Source of the DNA: an uncultured Chloroflexota bacterium
Lineage (GTDB): Bacteria; Chloroflexota; Limnocylindria; Limnocylindrales; CSP1-4
Length of the DNA stretch: 7,151 nucleotides
NCBI GenBank assembly: GCA_903928275.1
Contig: CAIYQJ010000085.1
Location: forward strand, 1-7,151
Direction: 5' to 3'
The first letter of the stretch is position 1, and every line of letters starts with the position of its first letter. Below the pieces are notes generated by a model. That model saw only the letters and a list, made by a program, of their open reading frames with translations, was not told where the DNA came from and did not search any database. Positions 1 through 5,516 of the stretch are shown piece by piece. The translations under genes and the position numbers were made by a program.

Positions 1-215
1 GGAGGCCCATCTCGGCGAGGATCTTGAGATGGTGGCTCACGGTCAGCTGGGTCAAGCCGAGCGGCTCGGTCAGATCGCACGCGCAGGCCTTCCCGTCCGG
101 GCTCGCCTTGATCAGCGCAAGGAGCTGGAGCCGCGTCGCGTGAGAGCGGGCCAACGAGGCCGTCGGGGCAGCAGTCCAGGGAAGCCGCCGGTGTCGAGCC
201 GGTGCGAAGCGTCAT
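1..215 (-). pseudogene. arsR: ArsR/SmtB-family arsenic repressor, frame-shifted, runs off the left edge
   Basis: ArsR repressors bind the ars operator and release it when As(III) binds cysteines. Reading leftwards from the frame that begins near 154, the sequence gives a clear ArsR winged-helix core: ATRLQLLALI, then KACACDLTEPLGLTQ (the CxCDL metal-binding element of helix alpha-3), then LTVSHHLKILAEMGL. That frame is closed upstream by TGA at 214-212, and its only usable start (TTG at 154) sits right at the ALADPTRL-equivalent, so the normal N-terminus is missing. In another frame, ATG at 215 starts a peptide with a Cys-Cys pair (residues 15-16) followed by DGLVGPLS, which resembles the N-terminus of many actinobacterial/Chloroflexota ArsR proteins. 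The two pieces meet near 140-150 without the usual 15-20 linking residues. I infer a deletion that is not a multiple of three. An assembly indel alone would not explain the missing residues. The C-terminus lies outside the window. Confidence 0.72.
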
Positions 216-238
216 GGCCCGAGGGCACACATTGACAG

Positions 239-276
239 CCATCTATGTGACGGAGCACCGTCCGTCACATAGATGG
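239..276. promoter_or_regulatory. Perfect 16-bp inverted repeat between arsR and arsM, probable ArsR operator
   Basis: The arm CCATCTATGTGACGGA (239-254) is repeated exactly in reverse complement at 261-276, separated by six bases (GCACCG). The AT-rich ATCTATGTGA halves stand out from the GC-rich surroundings. The site lies in the gap between the divergent arsR (start 215) and arsM (start 355). A TTGACA hexamer (232-237) directly abuts it and could be a -35 element for rightward transcription, although no good -10 is seen 17 bases further on. Position and symmetry fit an operator shared by both genes. A terminator role is unlikely because no gene ends here and no T-tract follows. Confidence 0.6.
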
Positions 277-354
277 GCGTCGATATGAGGGCGGACGGGA
301 CGCCGGAGGGTCAGCCGGACCGCCGCCCAATGGGATGCCTCGGGAGATCCCGCG

Positions 355-1224
355 ATGACGATCCAGGACGTCGACGTGCTGCGCCAGAACGTGCGGGCCC
401 ACGACGCGGGGGCCGCCCTCGAGGCTGCCGAGGGGACGGCGCTGGACGAAGCTGGAGGTCTCGGCGCCGCGCAGTACGCGCCCGACCAGCTCGGAGAGCT
501 GCCGCTGACCGCCGTGTCTGCATCGCCTGGCTGCGGCGACCCGACCCTCCTGGCGCAGCTCAAGCCAGGGCAGGTCGTGCTCGACCTCGGCTTCGGCGGC
601 GGGATCGATGTCCTGCTGTCCGCGAAGCGCGTCGGACCGACCGGCCGCGCCTACGGCCTGGACATGACCGACGAGATGCTCGATCTCGCAGGGCGCAACG
701 CCGCAGAGGCCGGCGCCACGAACGTCGAGTTCCTCAGGGGCGATATCGAGGCGATTCCGCTTCCCGACGCGAGCATCGACGTGATCATCAGCAACCGCGT
801 CGTGAACCTGTCCGGGGACAAGCAGTCGGTCCTCGCGGAGGCCTTCCGCGTCCTGCGCCCGGGCGGCCGCCTCGCGATCTCGGACTTCGTCCTGACGCGC
901 CATCTCGCGCCGCCGCTCGCGGCGATCGGGGCAGCTGTCAGCGGCTGCGTCGCCGGCGCCTTCGTACGCGACGACCTCGAGGCCTCGCTCGCTGCCGCCG
1001 GCTTCCTCGAGGTGTCGGTCGAACCCTCGCAGGTCTTCGGCCGCGCCGAGCTCGAGCCACTCGCGCCGCAGCTCGACCCGTCGCTCATCCCGGCCGGGCT
1101 CGATCCGGGAATCGCTGTCGCCGCGCTCGACGGCGCGGTGACCACCTCGTTCATCCGGGCGCGGAAGCCCTCGGAGCCCCGACCGGGCCCGCAGCGCGAC
1201 GGCATGGCCCATACGGCCGAATAG
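355..1224 (+). CDS. arsM: ArsM-like SAM-dependent (arsenite) methyltransferase, conserved cysteine replaced
   Basis: ArsM methylates As(III) with S-adenosylmethionine in the cytoplasm. This 289-residue protein has the family layout: a QLGELP / GCGDPT segment (residues about 46-63), SAM motif I VLDLGFGGGIDVLL (normally LDLGSGGG), YGLDMTDEML, IEAIPLPDASIDVIISN, then EAFRVLRPGGRLAISD and SGCVAGAF. The C-terminal part (GLDPGIAVAALDGAV, SFIRARKP) also fits bacterial ArsM. The start is ATG 355, with GGGAG at 342-346. Known ArsM enzymes use cysteines at the N-terminus, in ISNC and in GCVAG. Only the last is kept here (C198). The ISNC position is R148 (CGC at 796-798), and the N-terminal region before C60 has no cysteine. 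The frame is fully open and ends in TAG. It may be an inactive remnant, or a methyltransferase with a changed substrate. It faces arsR across the palindrome, and its end converges with the gene ending at 1315. Confidence 0.85.
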   Translation: MTIQDVDVLRQNVRAHDAGAALEAAEGTALDEAGGLGAAQYAPDQLGELPLTAVSASPGCGDPTLLAQLKPGQVVLDLGFGGGIDVLLSAKRVGPTGRAYGLDMTDEMLDLAGRNAAEAGATNVEFLRGDIEAIPLPDASIDVIISNRVVNLSGDKQSVLAEAFRVLRPGGRLAISDFVLTRHLAPPLAAIGAAVSGCVAGAFVRDDLEASLAAAGFLEVSVEPSQVFGRAELEPLAPQLDPSLIPAGLDPGIAVAALDGAVTTSFIRARKPSEPRPGPQRDGMAHTAE

Positions 1225-1314
1225 GAATCGCGGCCCGCGGCCCACACCCTTGGGGCATGACGGCGCGCTCTGAGCAAGCTCGATGTCCACGGGCCGAGGG
1301 TGGAGGAGTACGGG

Positions 1315-1818
1315 TCAGTAGATCCAGGGAATGAGGCGCCGCGTCCGGCGGCGGTACTCGGCGTACGTCGGGAACCTGTCGCCGAGCCACGACTCCTCGC
1401 GTCGGGACTTGAGGTCGAAGAACAGCCCGATCAAGACCCCGCACAGGAGGGACGGCACGGACGCCAGCGCCAGGCCCCAGCCGATTGCGAACAGGACGCC
1501 GCCCCCGTACATCGGATGGCGGACCAGGCCGAACGCGCCGTCCTCGATGAGGCGGCCGTCGTCCACGGGGCGCGGAAACGCCGTGAGTTGTCGCCGCAGC
1601 GCGACGACCCCGCCGGCGATGAGCGCGATCCCCCCGGCCATGAGGGCCAAGCCGGCGATGGCTCCGATCGCGCGCACGGGGCCGGCCCAGAACGGACCGG
1701 CGATGCCCGTGCCGATCACCGCGACGAAGAAGACTGCCTGGAGGGCCACCCAGCCCTCGCCGCGAGGACCGAGGTCAGGAATGTGGATGCGCGGCGTGCG
1801 CGGCGTGATGGCGGTCAC
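1315..1818 (-). CDS. Isoprenylcysteine carboxyl methyltransferase (ICMT)-family membrane protein
   Basis: This is a 167-residue integral membrane protein. Hydrophobic segments lie at about residues 22-43, 49-73 and 105-134. The family signature is complete: GLVRHPMY (97-104), KSRREESWL (137-145), then a P-x-Y-x-x-Y-x-x-R stretch (150-157) ending in LIPWIY. In ICMT/PEMT-like enzymes these residues bind S-adenosylmethionine at the membrane face. Bacterial members have varied and mostly unknown methyl acceptors, so no substrate is assigned. The start is GTG at 1818, overlapping the TGA of the upstream membrane gene as GTGA, which implies translational coupling. The gene ends in TGA about 90 bases from the convergent arsM end. 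No clear terminator hairpin with a T-tract was seen in that gap. Confidence 0.85.
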   Translation of the reverse strand: MTAITPRTPRIHIPDLGPRGEGWVALQAVFFVAVIGTGIAGPFWAGPVRAIGAIAGLALMAGGIALIAGGVVALRRQLTAFPRPVDDGRLIEDGAFGLVRHPMYGGGVLFAIGWGLALASVPSLLCGVLIGLFFDLKSRREESWLGDRFPTYAEYRRRTRRLIPWIY

Positions 1819-2168
1819 CGGTCGGCCCGTCCCTTCGAGAGCACGCTCGCGATCAGCGCGAGGCCGCAGGCGACGAGGAAGAGCGCGAACACCGGGATGT
1901 GGACGCCGGCGATCGCGCCGAACCCGGCGACGAGGGCGCCGGTGCCGAGGATCACGCCGAACCAGTCGAACGCGAGCCCGAGGGCGACGCGCACGGCTGC
2001 GAGACCGAGGAGCAGAACGCCGAGACCGACGAGCCAGATGCCCTCGGGCAGGCTCGGGAACAGCATCAGGACCCCGGTCATGAGGAAGAAGATGCCCCAG
2101 CCGAGGACGTCGAGGCGGTGGGCCAGGTTGGGGGTGTCTGCGTTGGTGGTGTCTGCCACGCCAGTCAT
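1815..2168 (-). CDS. Small four-helix membrane protein of unknown function
   Basis: The predicted protein has 117 residues. A short polar N-terminus (MTGVADTTNADTPNLAHRLD) is followed by four hydrophobic segments (LGWGIFFLMTGVLMLF; IWLVGLGVLLLGLAAVRVAL; WFGVILGTGALVAGFGAIAG; PVFALFLVACGLALIASVL) and a basic tail, SKGRADR. The open frame could begin further upstream at 2282, but that extension runs through the operator region and an unlikely leader. I chose ATG 2168 because GGAG lies eight bases before it; an ATG two codons earlier (2174) is too close to that site. I recognise no family. It overlaps the ICMT-family gene by four bases and is divergent from tetR, so it is a candidate TetR-controlled target. 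Confidence 0.72.
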   Translation of the reverse strand: MTGVADTTNADTPNLAHRLDVLGWGIFFLMTGVLMLFPSLPEGIWLVGLGVLLLGLAAVRVALGLAFDWFGVILGTGALVAGFGAIAGVHIPVFALFLVACGLALIASVLSKGRADR

Positions 2169-2180
2169 CTGCATCTCTCC

Positions 2181-2229
2181 GGTGGCATCAGCCACCCCTC
2201 CCGTCGGCCTCGGCACCTTCACCGGTGCC
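2181..2229 (-). promoter_or_regulatory. Two small stem-loops in the leader of the membrane-protein operon
   Basis: Read on the minus strand, GGCACC-GGTGAA-GGTGCC (2229-2212) and GGTGGC-TGAT-GCCACC (2196-2181) are two perfect 6-bp stems in the 5' leader. The second ends exactly where the ribosome-binding GGAG of the 2168 start begins. They could modulate translation, but stems this short arise easily in GC-rich DNA. I could not match the leader to a known riboswitch class. Confidence 0.22.
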
Positions 2230-2255
2230 CGGTCACCGACTGCCAGACCATAATG

Positions 2256-2269
2256 AGCGAGCGCTCGCT
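2256..2269. promoter_or_regulatory. Probable TetR operator O1
   Basis: AGCGAGCGCTCGCT is a perfect 14-bp palindrome lying between divergent genes. It shares the 12-bp core GCGAGCGCTCGC with the second site 67 bp away (centre to centre). A weak minus-strand -10 (CATTAT, 2255-2250) lies directly beside it, so a bound dimer would cover the promoter of the leftward membrane-protein operon. Confidence 0.6.
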
Positions 2270-2320
2270 TTGCGAGTGCCATTCGGCTCTATTCGCCCGA
2301 GGCCTGACTGCTACCATGTG

Positions 2321-2338
2321 AGTGCGAGCGCTCGCTCT
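2321..2338. promoter_or_regulatory. Probable TetR operator O2
   Basis: AGTGCGAGCGCTCGCTCT is an 18-bp dyad with one mismatched pair, containing the same core as O1. It sits 24 bases before the tetR start codon. A possible -10 (TACCAT, 2312-2317) would place the transcription start at about 2324, inside this site, which is the classical arrangement for autorepression. No convincing -35 was found. Confidence 0.62.
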
Positions 2339-2361
2339 TCTTATTGGATCGGAGAGACTCG

Positions 2362-2973
2362 ATGCCGCGCATCTCGGCCGAGCGTGAAGAGGCGACCCGC
2401 CGCCGGATCCTCAAGGCGGCCCGGCAGGTCTTCGTCGAGAAGGGCTTCCATCGGGCGAGCATCGACGACGTGGTCGCCGCCTGCGGGCTCTCGGTCGGGG
2501 CCATCTACACCTACTTCCCGAACAAGGACGAGCTGATCCGGGCCAGCATCCTCGACGCGAACCGCGAGGAGTCCGACGCGGTCCTGGCTGACACGCGGGC
2601 GGCCGGGTCGGTCGGCGAGCGGCTCGACCGTGGGATCCGGGGCTGGTGGCGCTACACGATCGAGGCGGAGGGGGCGCCCGCGTTCCTGGCCGAGGCCTGG
2701 GGGGAGGCCTCGCGGCGGCCCCTGATCCGGGACCTCATGGCCAGGCGCCACGAGCGGGGGATCACGATGACATCGATCATGTTCCGCGAGTGCGTCGAGC
2801 GGGGCGATCTGCCCGCGCGCGTCGACGTGGACGCGCTCTCCCGCACGATCGCGGCTCTCACGGACGGCATGGTCCTCGAGCACGTCGTCTCCGGCGGTAC
2901 GCTGCGGTTCGAGGACGCGCAGAATCGCATCCGCCTGGTGCTCGAGGCTGCCATCAGGGAGGCAGCCGCCTAG
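2362..2973 (+). CDS. TetR/AcrR-family transcriptional repressor
   Basis: This cytoplasmic DNA-binding regulator has 203 residues, the usual family length. The N-terminal TetR_N domain (about residues 10-58) is textbook: TRRRILKAARQVFVEKGF, then IDDVVAACGLSVGAIYTYF and PNKDELI. The C-terminal helical ligand-binding part (GWWRYTIEAEG, LAEAWGEASR, FRECVERGDL) resembles AcrR/BetI-type members, and the ligand is unknown. The start is ATG 2362, with GGAGAG at 2351-2356; an upstream in-frame TTG (2344) lacks such a site and lies next to operator O2. The gene ends in TAG ten bases before the DUF2938-like gene, whose ribosome-binding site follows immediately, so the two are probably co-transcribed. 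Twin palindromes in the upstream gap suggest autoregulation and control of the divergent membrane operon. Confidence 0.93.
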   Translation: MPRISAEREEATRRRILKAARQVFVEKGFHRASIDDVVAACGLSVGAIYTYFPNKDELIRASILDANREESDAVLADTRAAGSVGERLDRGIRGWWRYTIEAEGAPAFLAEAWGEASRRPLIRDLMARRHERGITMTSIMFRECVERGDLPARVDVDALSRTIAALTDGMVLEHVVSGGTLRFEDAQNRIRLVLEAAIREAAA

Positions 2974-2983
2974 AGGGAGCGAG

Positions 2984-3490
2984 ATGATGGGCGCGCGAGC
3001 GCGGCTGCTGGCGGGTGTCCCCGCCGGCGTGGTGGCCACGGTCACGATGGATGGCGCGATGGTCGCCGCCGCCGCGATCGGCGGCGAGGCGTTTGCCTCG
3101 GAGCGCACCGACCTTGGCGTCATCGGGCGCTGGGCCGGTGGCCTGCTGCGCGGCCGATGGCGCCACGTCGACGCCAGCCGCGAGGATCCGGGGGCGCTGG
3201 ACGTCCCCCTCGGACTGATGACCCACTACCTGACCGGGATCGTGCTCACCGAGGCGTTCGTCCTGGTCCCGTGGCGGCGACCCGCGCCCACGTTCGCCGC
3301 GGCCGTCGTCTACGGCATCGCGACGTCGGTGTTCCCGTTGTTCGTGCTGTTCCCCTCGCTCGGATACGGCTCGGCAGGGCTGCGCTCGGGCGAGGCGGCC
3401 AGGCTCGCGCGGATCATGCTCGTCGGGCACACCGCGTTCGGGGCGGGGATCGGCCTGGGTACCGTGTTCCTGATGGCGCGGCGGCGCTGA
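2984..3490 (+). CDS. DUF2938-like membrane protein, copy A
   Basis: The predicted protein has 168 residues. Family-like features are IGRWAGGLLRGRWRH (about residues 46-60), LGLMTHYLTGI (about 77-87), LFPSLGYG (about 122-129) and GHTAFGAGIGLG near the C-terminus. It has an N-terminal hydrophobic helix (LLAGVPAGVVATVTMDGAMV) and at least three further ones. DUF2938 proteins are inner-membrane proteins of unknown function. AGGGAG at 2974-2979 serves either ATG 2984 or ATG 2987, and the second has the better spacing. The gene follows tetR by ten bases, and its TGA overlaps the putative start of the next gene. A clear paralogue lies in opposite orientation at 4015-4545, with matching VPAGV-ATVTMD, GLLRGRWR-VD, GLRSGEA and GYG segments. 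Confidence 0.82.
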   Translation: MMGARARLLAGVPAGVVATVTMDGAMVAAAAIGGEAFASERTDLGVIGRWAGGLLRGRWRHVDASREDPGALDVPLGLMTHYLTGIVLTEAFVLVPWRRPAPTFAAAVVYGIATSVFPLFVLFPSLGYGSAGLRSGEAARLARIMLVGHTAFGAGIGLGTVFLMARRR

Positions 3491-3840
3491 TCACGGCGCC
3501 GAACGACGGGCAGGCGACGTTCATCGAACGTGCCACCGACCGCGAGGTCGGCGTTGTCGCAGCCGTCCTGGTCGCCGGCTCGGAGAAGGCCGCCGCCCAC
3601 CGCGTCGGCCTGTCGCACTCGACCGTGAAGAACCACCTGGCGAACGCACGGTCCAACGTCGGCGCGGAGACGACGGCGCAGGTGGGGTGGATCCTGGCGC
3701 CGCGGCTGCCGGAGCCAGGATCAACCACCTCGGGCGACCAGAAGTGGGTTCGATTCACGCCTCGCGCGCGACTTCCGATCCGGGAGGCGGCAGCGGTTCC
3801 CCCGCCGGGGTGGGCCTCTGCTCCTCCAGGAGGGCGATGA
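3487..3840 (+). CDS. Small LuxR-type helix-turn-helix protein, no standard start codon
   Basis: Residues about 17-70 form a LuxR/FixJ-type HTH: TDREVGVVAAVLVAGSEKAA, then HRVGLSHSTVKNHLANARSN and VGAETTAQVGWILAP. These match the pattern T-x-R-E ... S-x-x-T-V-K-x-H-L ... G-A ... Q. No receiver or ligand domain precedes it, so it would be a stand-alone DNA-binding protein of about 117 residues. No ATG, GTG or TTG lies in frame before the HTH. The best candidate is CTG 3487, which overlaps the TGA of the DUF2938-like gene as CTGA and copies the ATGA/GTGA couplings elsewhere in the window. The frame stays open past the HTH to TGA 3838-3840, overlapping the 3' end of the opposing small gene, and that tail looks non-conserved. 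Alternatively it is a gene fragment. Confidence 0.55.
   Translation: MITAPNDGQATFIERATDREVGVVAAVLVAGSEKAAAHRVGLSHSTVKNHLANARSNVGAETTAQVGWILAPRLPEPGSTTSGDQKWVRFTPRARLPIREAAAVPPPGWASAPPGGR
3690..3722. repeat. 9-bp inverted repeat near the convergent gene ends
   Basis: GATCCTGGC (3690-3698) pairs perfectly with GCCAGGATC (3714-3722) across a 15-base loop that contains the palindrome GCCGCGGC. It lies just after the HTH coding segment and 33 bases beyond the end of the leftward 87-residue gene, so it could act as a bidirectional terminator for the converging units. No T-tract follows on either strand, and the rightward frame continues through it, so the role is tentative. Confidence 0.35.
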
Positions 3841-4018
3841 TGCGTTCGGTGTTCGCACGGATCGCCGTGACGTTCGTGAAGATCCACTTCGGCGGGGACG
3901 TGTCAGGCATCGCAGCGATCCGCCGTCCGATATCCGTCCTGCCGACCCCGGACCCAAGCGCCTTCGCGAGGAGCGCCCCACCGGCAACCATGGCAGCGAT
4001 GACCCACGCCTTCTTCAT
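3755..4018 (-). CDS. Small membrane-anchored protein of unknown function, 87 residues
   Basis: The protein starts MKKAWVIAAMVAGGALLAKA, a basic N-terminus plus a single hydrophobic helix (a signal anchor or signal peptide without an obvious cleavage site). A charged segment (GRTDIGRRIAAMPDTSPPKW) and a helical stretch (NVTAIRANTERIIALLEEQ) follow, then a proline-rich tail. I recognise no characterised family. The start is ATG 4018: a strong GAGGAGG precedes it, and its ATGA overlaps the stop of the upstream DUF2938-like gene, so it is translationally coupled as the last gene of a three-gene operon. A longer reading from 4060 would run back into that gene and has no comparable ribosome-binding site. 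Its 3' end overlaps the opposing LuxR-type frame. Confidence 0.72.
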   Translation of the reverse strand: MKKAWVIAAMVAGGALLAKALGSGVGRTDIGRRIAAMPDTSPPKWIFTNVTAIRANTERIIALLEEQRPTPAGEPLPPPGSEVAREA

Positions 4019-4545
4019 GTGAGCCTCCTCAGCCCATGAGGACGTCGGCCGCGGGCCCACAGCCCGATCCCGACGCCGAACGCGATGTGGCCGACGGGCA
4101 TGATCCGGTTGAGCCGCCCGGCCTCCCCGGACCGGAGGCCGAACCTGCCGTAGCCCATCGAGGGAAACATCATCAGGAGCGGCAGCACGGCCGTCGAGAT
4201 GCCGTACACGGTCCCTGCCAGGAAGCCCTGTCTCCCACGCCAGCGACGCGGCGCGAGCAGGAATGCCTGCGTGAGCGCGACGCCCGTGACGTAGTGGGTG
4301 GCCAGGCCGAGCGCGAGCTCACCGCGCTGTGCCGGCTCGCGGCTGATGTCGACGCGGCGCCACCGGCCGCGCAGAAGGCCGGCTGCCGAGCGGCCGATCA
4401 TGTCCGGGCCGGGACGGTCGGAGCTGAACGCACTCCCGCCGAGGACGCCGGCAACCACCATGGCGACGTCCATGGTGACGGTCGCCAGCACGCCCGCCGG
4501 GACCCCCGCCGGAACGCGGAGAGAGCGGGTCGGACGGACGCCCAT
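4015..4545 (-). CDS. DUF2938-like membrane protein, copy B
   Basis: The predicted protein has 176 residues and the same features as copy A: VPAGVPAGVLATVTMD, IGRSAAGLLRGRWRRVD, LALGLATHYVTGV, FPSMGYGRFGLRSGEAGRL and GHIAFGVGIGLW, with several hydrophobic helices. It is an integral membrane protein of unknown function. The start is ATG 4545, whose first base is the last base of the upstream gene's TGA (TGATG); GTG 4548 is a less likely alternative. Its own stop overlaps the next gene as ATGA. It therefore sits between the cysteine-rich protein gene and the 87-residue gene in a tightly coupled operon. It is more than half identical to copy A by eye, which indicates an old duplication, with the copies now in separate opposing operons. 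Confidence 0.82.
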   Translation of the reverse strand: MGVRPTRSLRVPAGVPAGVLATVTMDVAMVVAGVLGGSAFSSDRPGPDMIGRSAAGLLRGRWRRVDISREPAQRGELALGLATHYVTGVALTQAFLLAPRRWRGRQGFLAGTVYGISTAVLPLLMMFPSMGYGRFGLRSGEAGRLNRIMPVGHIAFGVGIGLWARGRRPHGLRRLT

Positions 4546-5516
4546 CACTCAACGCTGCCGACGGCGAGCGTCAGCTCAACCTGCTCGGCGACCCTGCACC
4601 CGATCCCCCTGCACCTCGTGATCAGATCACCGTCGATGTACCTCGACACGCCCCCGGAGGTCGAGAAGTCGCATCCGGTGATCTTCCGGCACTGGGTGCT
4701 GCCGAACTCGTTCGCGAACCACCTCGACAGGCGGTACCCGCGGTTCATGCTGGCGTTGAACTTGTTGAGGTGGTCATCAAAGGCGTCTCCGCCGACCGTC
4801 ATGATGGCGAGCAGGCGGATGACCCGCAGGCGGCTGTTCTCGATCTCCCCGTCCTTGAGGCCGATCGCCATCACGCCCGCCGTGAAGGCGCTGCACGTCC
4901 TGCCCATGAACAGCGTCCCGCCCATGAACGCCGAGGCGGCATCGAACAGCTCGCGGTGCTCGGCGGGTGAGTAGCCCAGGTGGCCGAGCACGGCCTGGGC
5001 GCAATGGAACTCGTTCTCCACGAAGTGCGAGTACAGCCTCGAGTAGCCTGCCCTGGTGCCCTCCGGGATGGCGTTGGAACGGTCACCGTCGAGCGCGCCT
5101 CGCCAGAGCTCCGCCGAGCGCAGGACTGGACCGATGCACTGCCGCGGGAAGCCGTCCTTCGTTCGGATCTCCCGGCACTGGAGCGTACGGTGGCAGGCGA
5201 CGAAGTCGCGGCACAGCGCGTGCCCCCGGTCGAAGATCACCGGGAGACCACGGTCAACCTCGCGCAGGCCGAGCTGTGTGCCCATCACCGCGAGGGGCGA
5301 GGTGACGGCCCCGCACTCGTGCCCCGTGTTGCCGATGCCCCCCGGCATGCCGGCGCTGAGCCTGACAAGCCACTCCTTGTCCGTCGATGAGACATCGAGG
5401 ATCGTTTGCATCGCCGTCGGGGCGCAGTGGCCCATCCTCAGGAGGTTGGAGAAGCCTCGCCGCCGGTAGGTCCAGTTCCGGCGGCGCTCGGGTCGCTGCC
5501 GGCCTATTGCCTCCAT
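4545..5516 (-). CDS. Tandem-duplicated C_GCAxxG_C_C-family protein (putative redox or metal protein)
   Basis: The predicted protein has 323 residues and 12 conspicuous cysteines in two homologous halves. Half 1 has CAPTAMQTIL (C31), GGIGNTGHECGAVTSPLAVM (C68), C102, C108, then TLQCREI (C114) and C127. Half 2 has HCAQAVLGHLGY (C172), GGTLFMGRTCSAFTAGVMAI (C208), STQCRKITGC (C276, C282), C302 and C307. The first-to-second cysteine spacing is nearly the same (37 and 36). Family members are usually single-domain, about 130-170 residues, often near redox genes; their biochemical role is not established. In half 2 the CGA motif has become CSA. Neither half has a signal peptide, so I infer a cytoplasmic location. 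The start is ATG 5516, with GAGAGG about eight bases upstream, and it keeps the family N-terminal stretch before C31. The gene is first in a coupled operon with DUF2938-like copy B. Confidence 0.75.
   Translation of the reverse strand: MEAIGRQRPERRRNWTYRRRGFSNLLRMGHCAPTAMQTILDVSSTDKEWLVRLSAGMPGGIGNTGHECGAVTSPLAVMGTQLGLREVDRGLPVIFDRGHALCRDFVACHRTLQCREIRTKDGFPRQCIGPVLRSAELWRGALDGDRSNAIPEGTRAGYSRLYSHFVENEFHCAQAVLGHLGYSPAEHRELFDAASAFMGGTLFMGRTCSAFTAGVMAIGLKDGEIENSRLRVIRLLAIMTVGGDAFDDHLNKFNASMNRGYRLSRWFANEFGSTQCRKITGCDFSTSGGVSRYIDGDLITRCRGIGCRVAEQVELTLAVGSVE

Noticed and set aside
239..276. The perfect inverted repeat as a transcription terminator
   Set aside because: No gene ends upstream on either strand and there is no T-tract. 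Its place between divergent starts fits an operator.
265..1290. Long open frames opposite and overlapping the arsM-like gene, including a 341-codon minus-strand frame
   Set aside because: They are arginine-rich with no family motifs, and are shadows of the arsM frame typical of GC-rich DNA.
1300..2253. 317-codon plus-strand frame across the ICMT-family and membrane-protein genes
   Set aside because: Its composition is low-complexity (R, P, A, E) and it lies antisense to two genes with clear membrane topology and family motifs.
2169..2260. A riboswitch in the leader of the membrane-protein operon
   Set aside because: Only two short stems are visible, and I could not match the conserved cores of cobalamin, SAM, c-di-AMP, guanidine or manganese riboswitches.
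2341..3123. 260-codon minus-strand frame opposite tetR
   Set aside because: No recognisable domain, whereas the plus strand carries a complete TetR with a ribosome-binding site.
3744..3760. T-arm-like sequence (GTGGG-TTCGATT-CACGC) suggesting a tRNA 3' end or attachment site
   Set aside because: One stem pair is mismatched and another is a wobble. No matching acceptor, D or anticodon arm is found upstream, and the region overlaps the LuxR-type frame and the end of the 87-residue gene.
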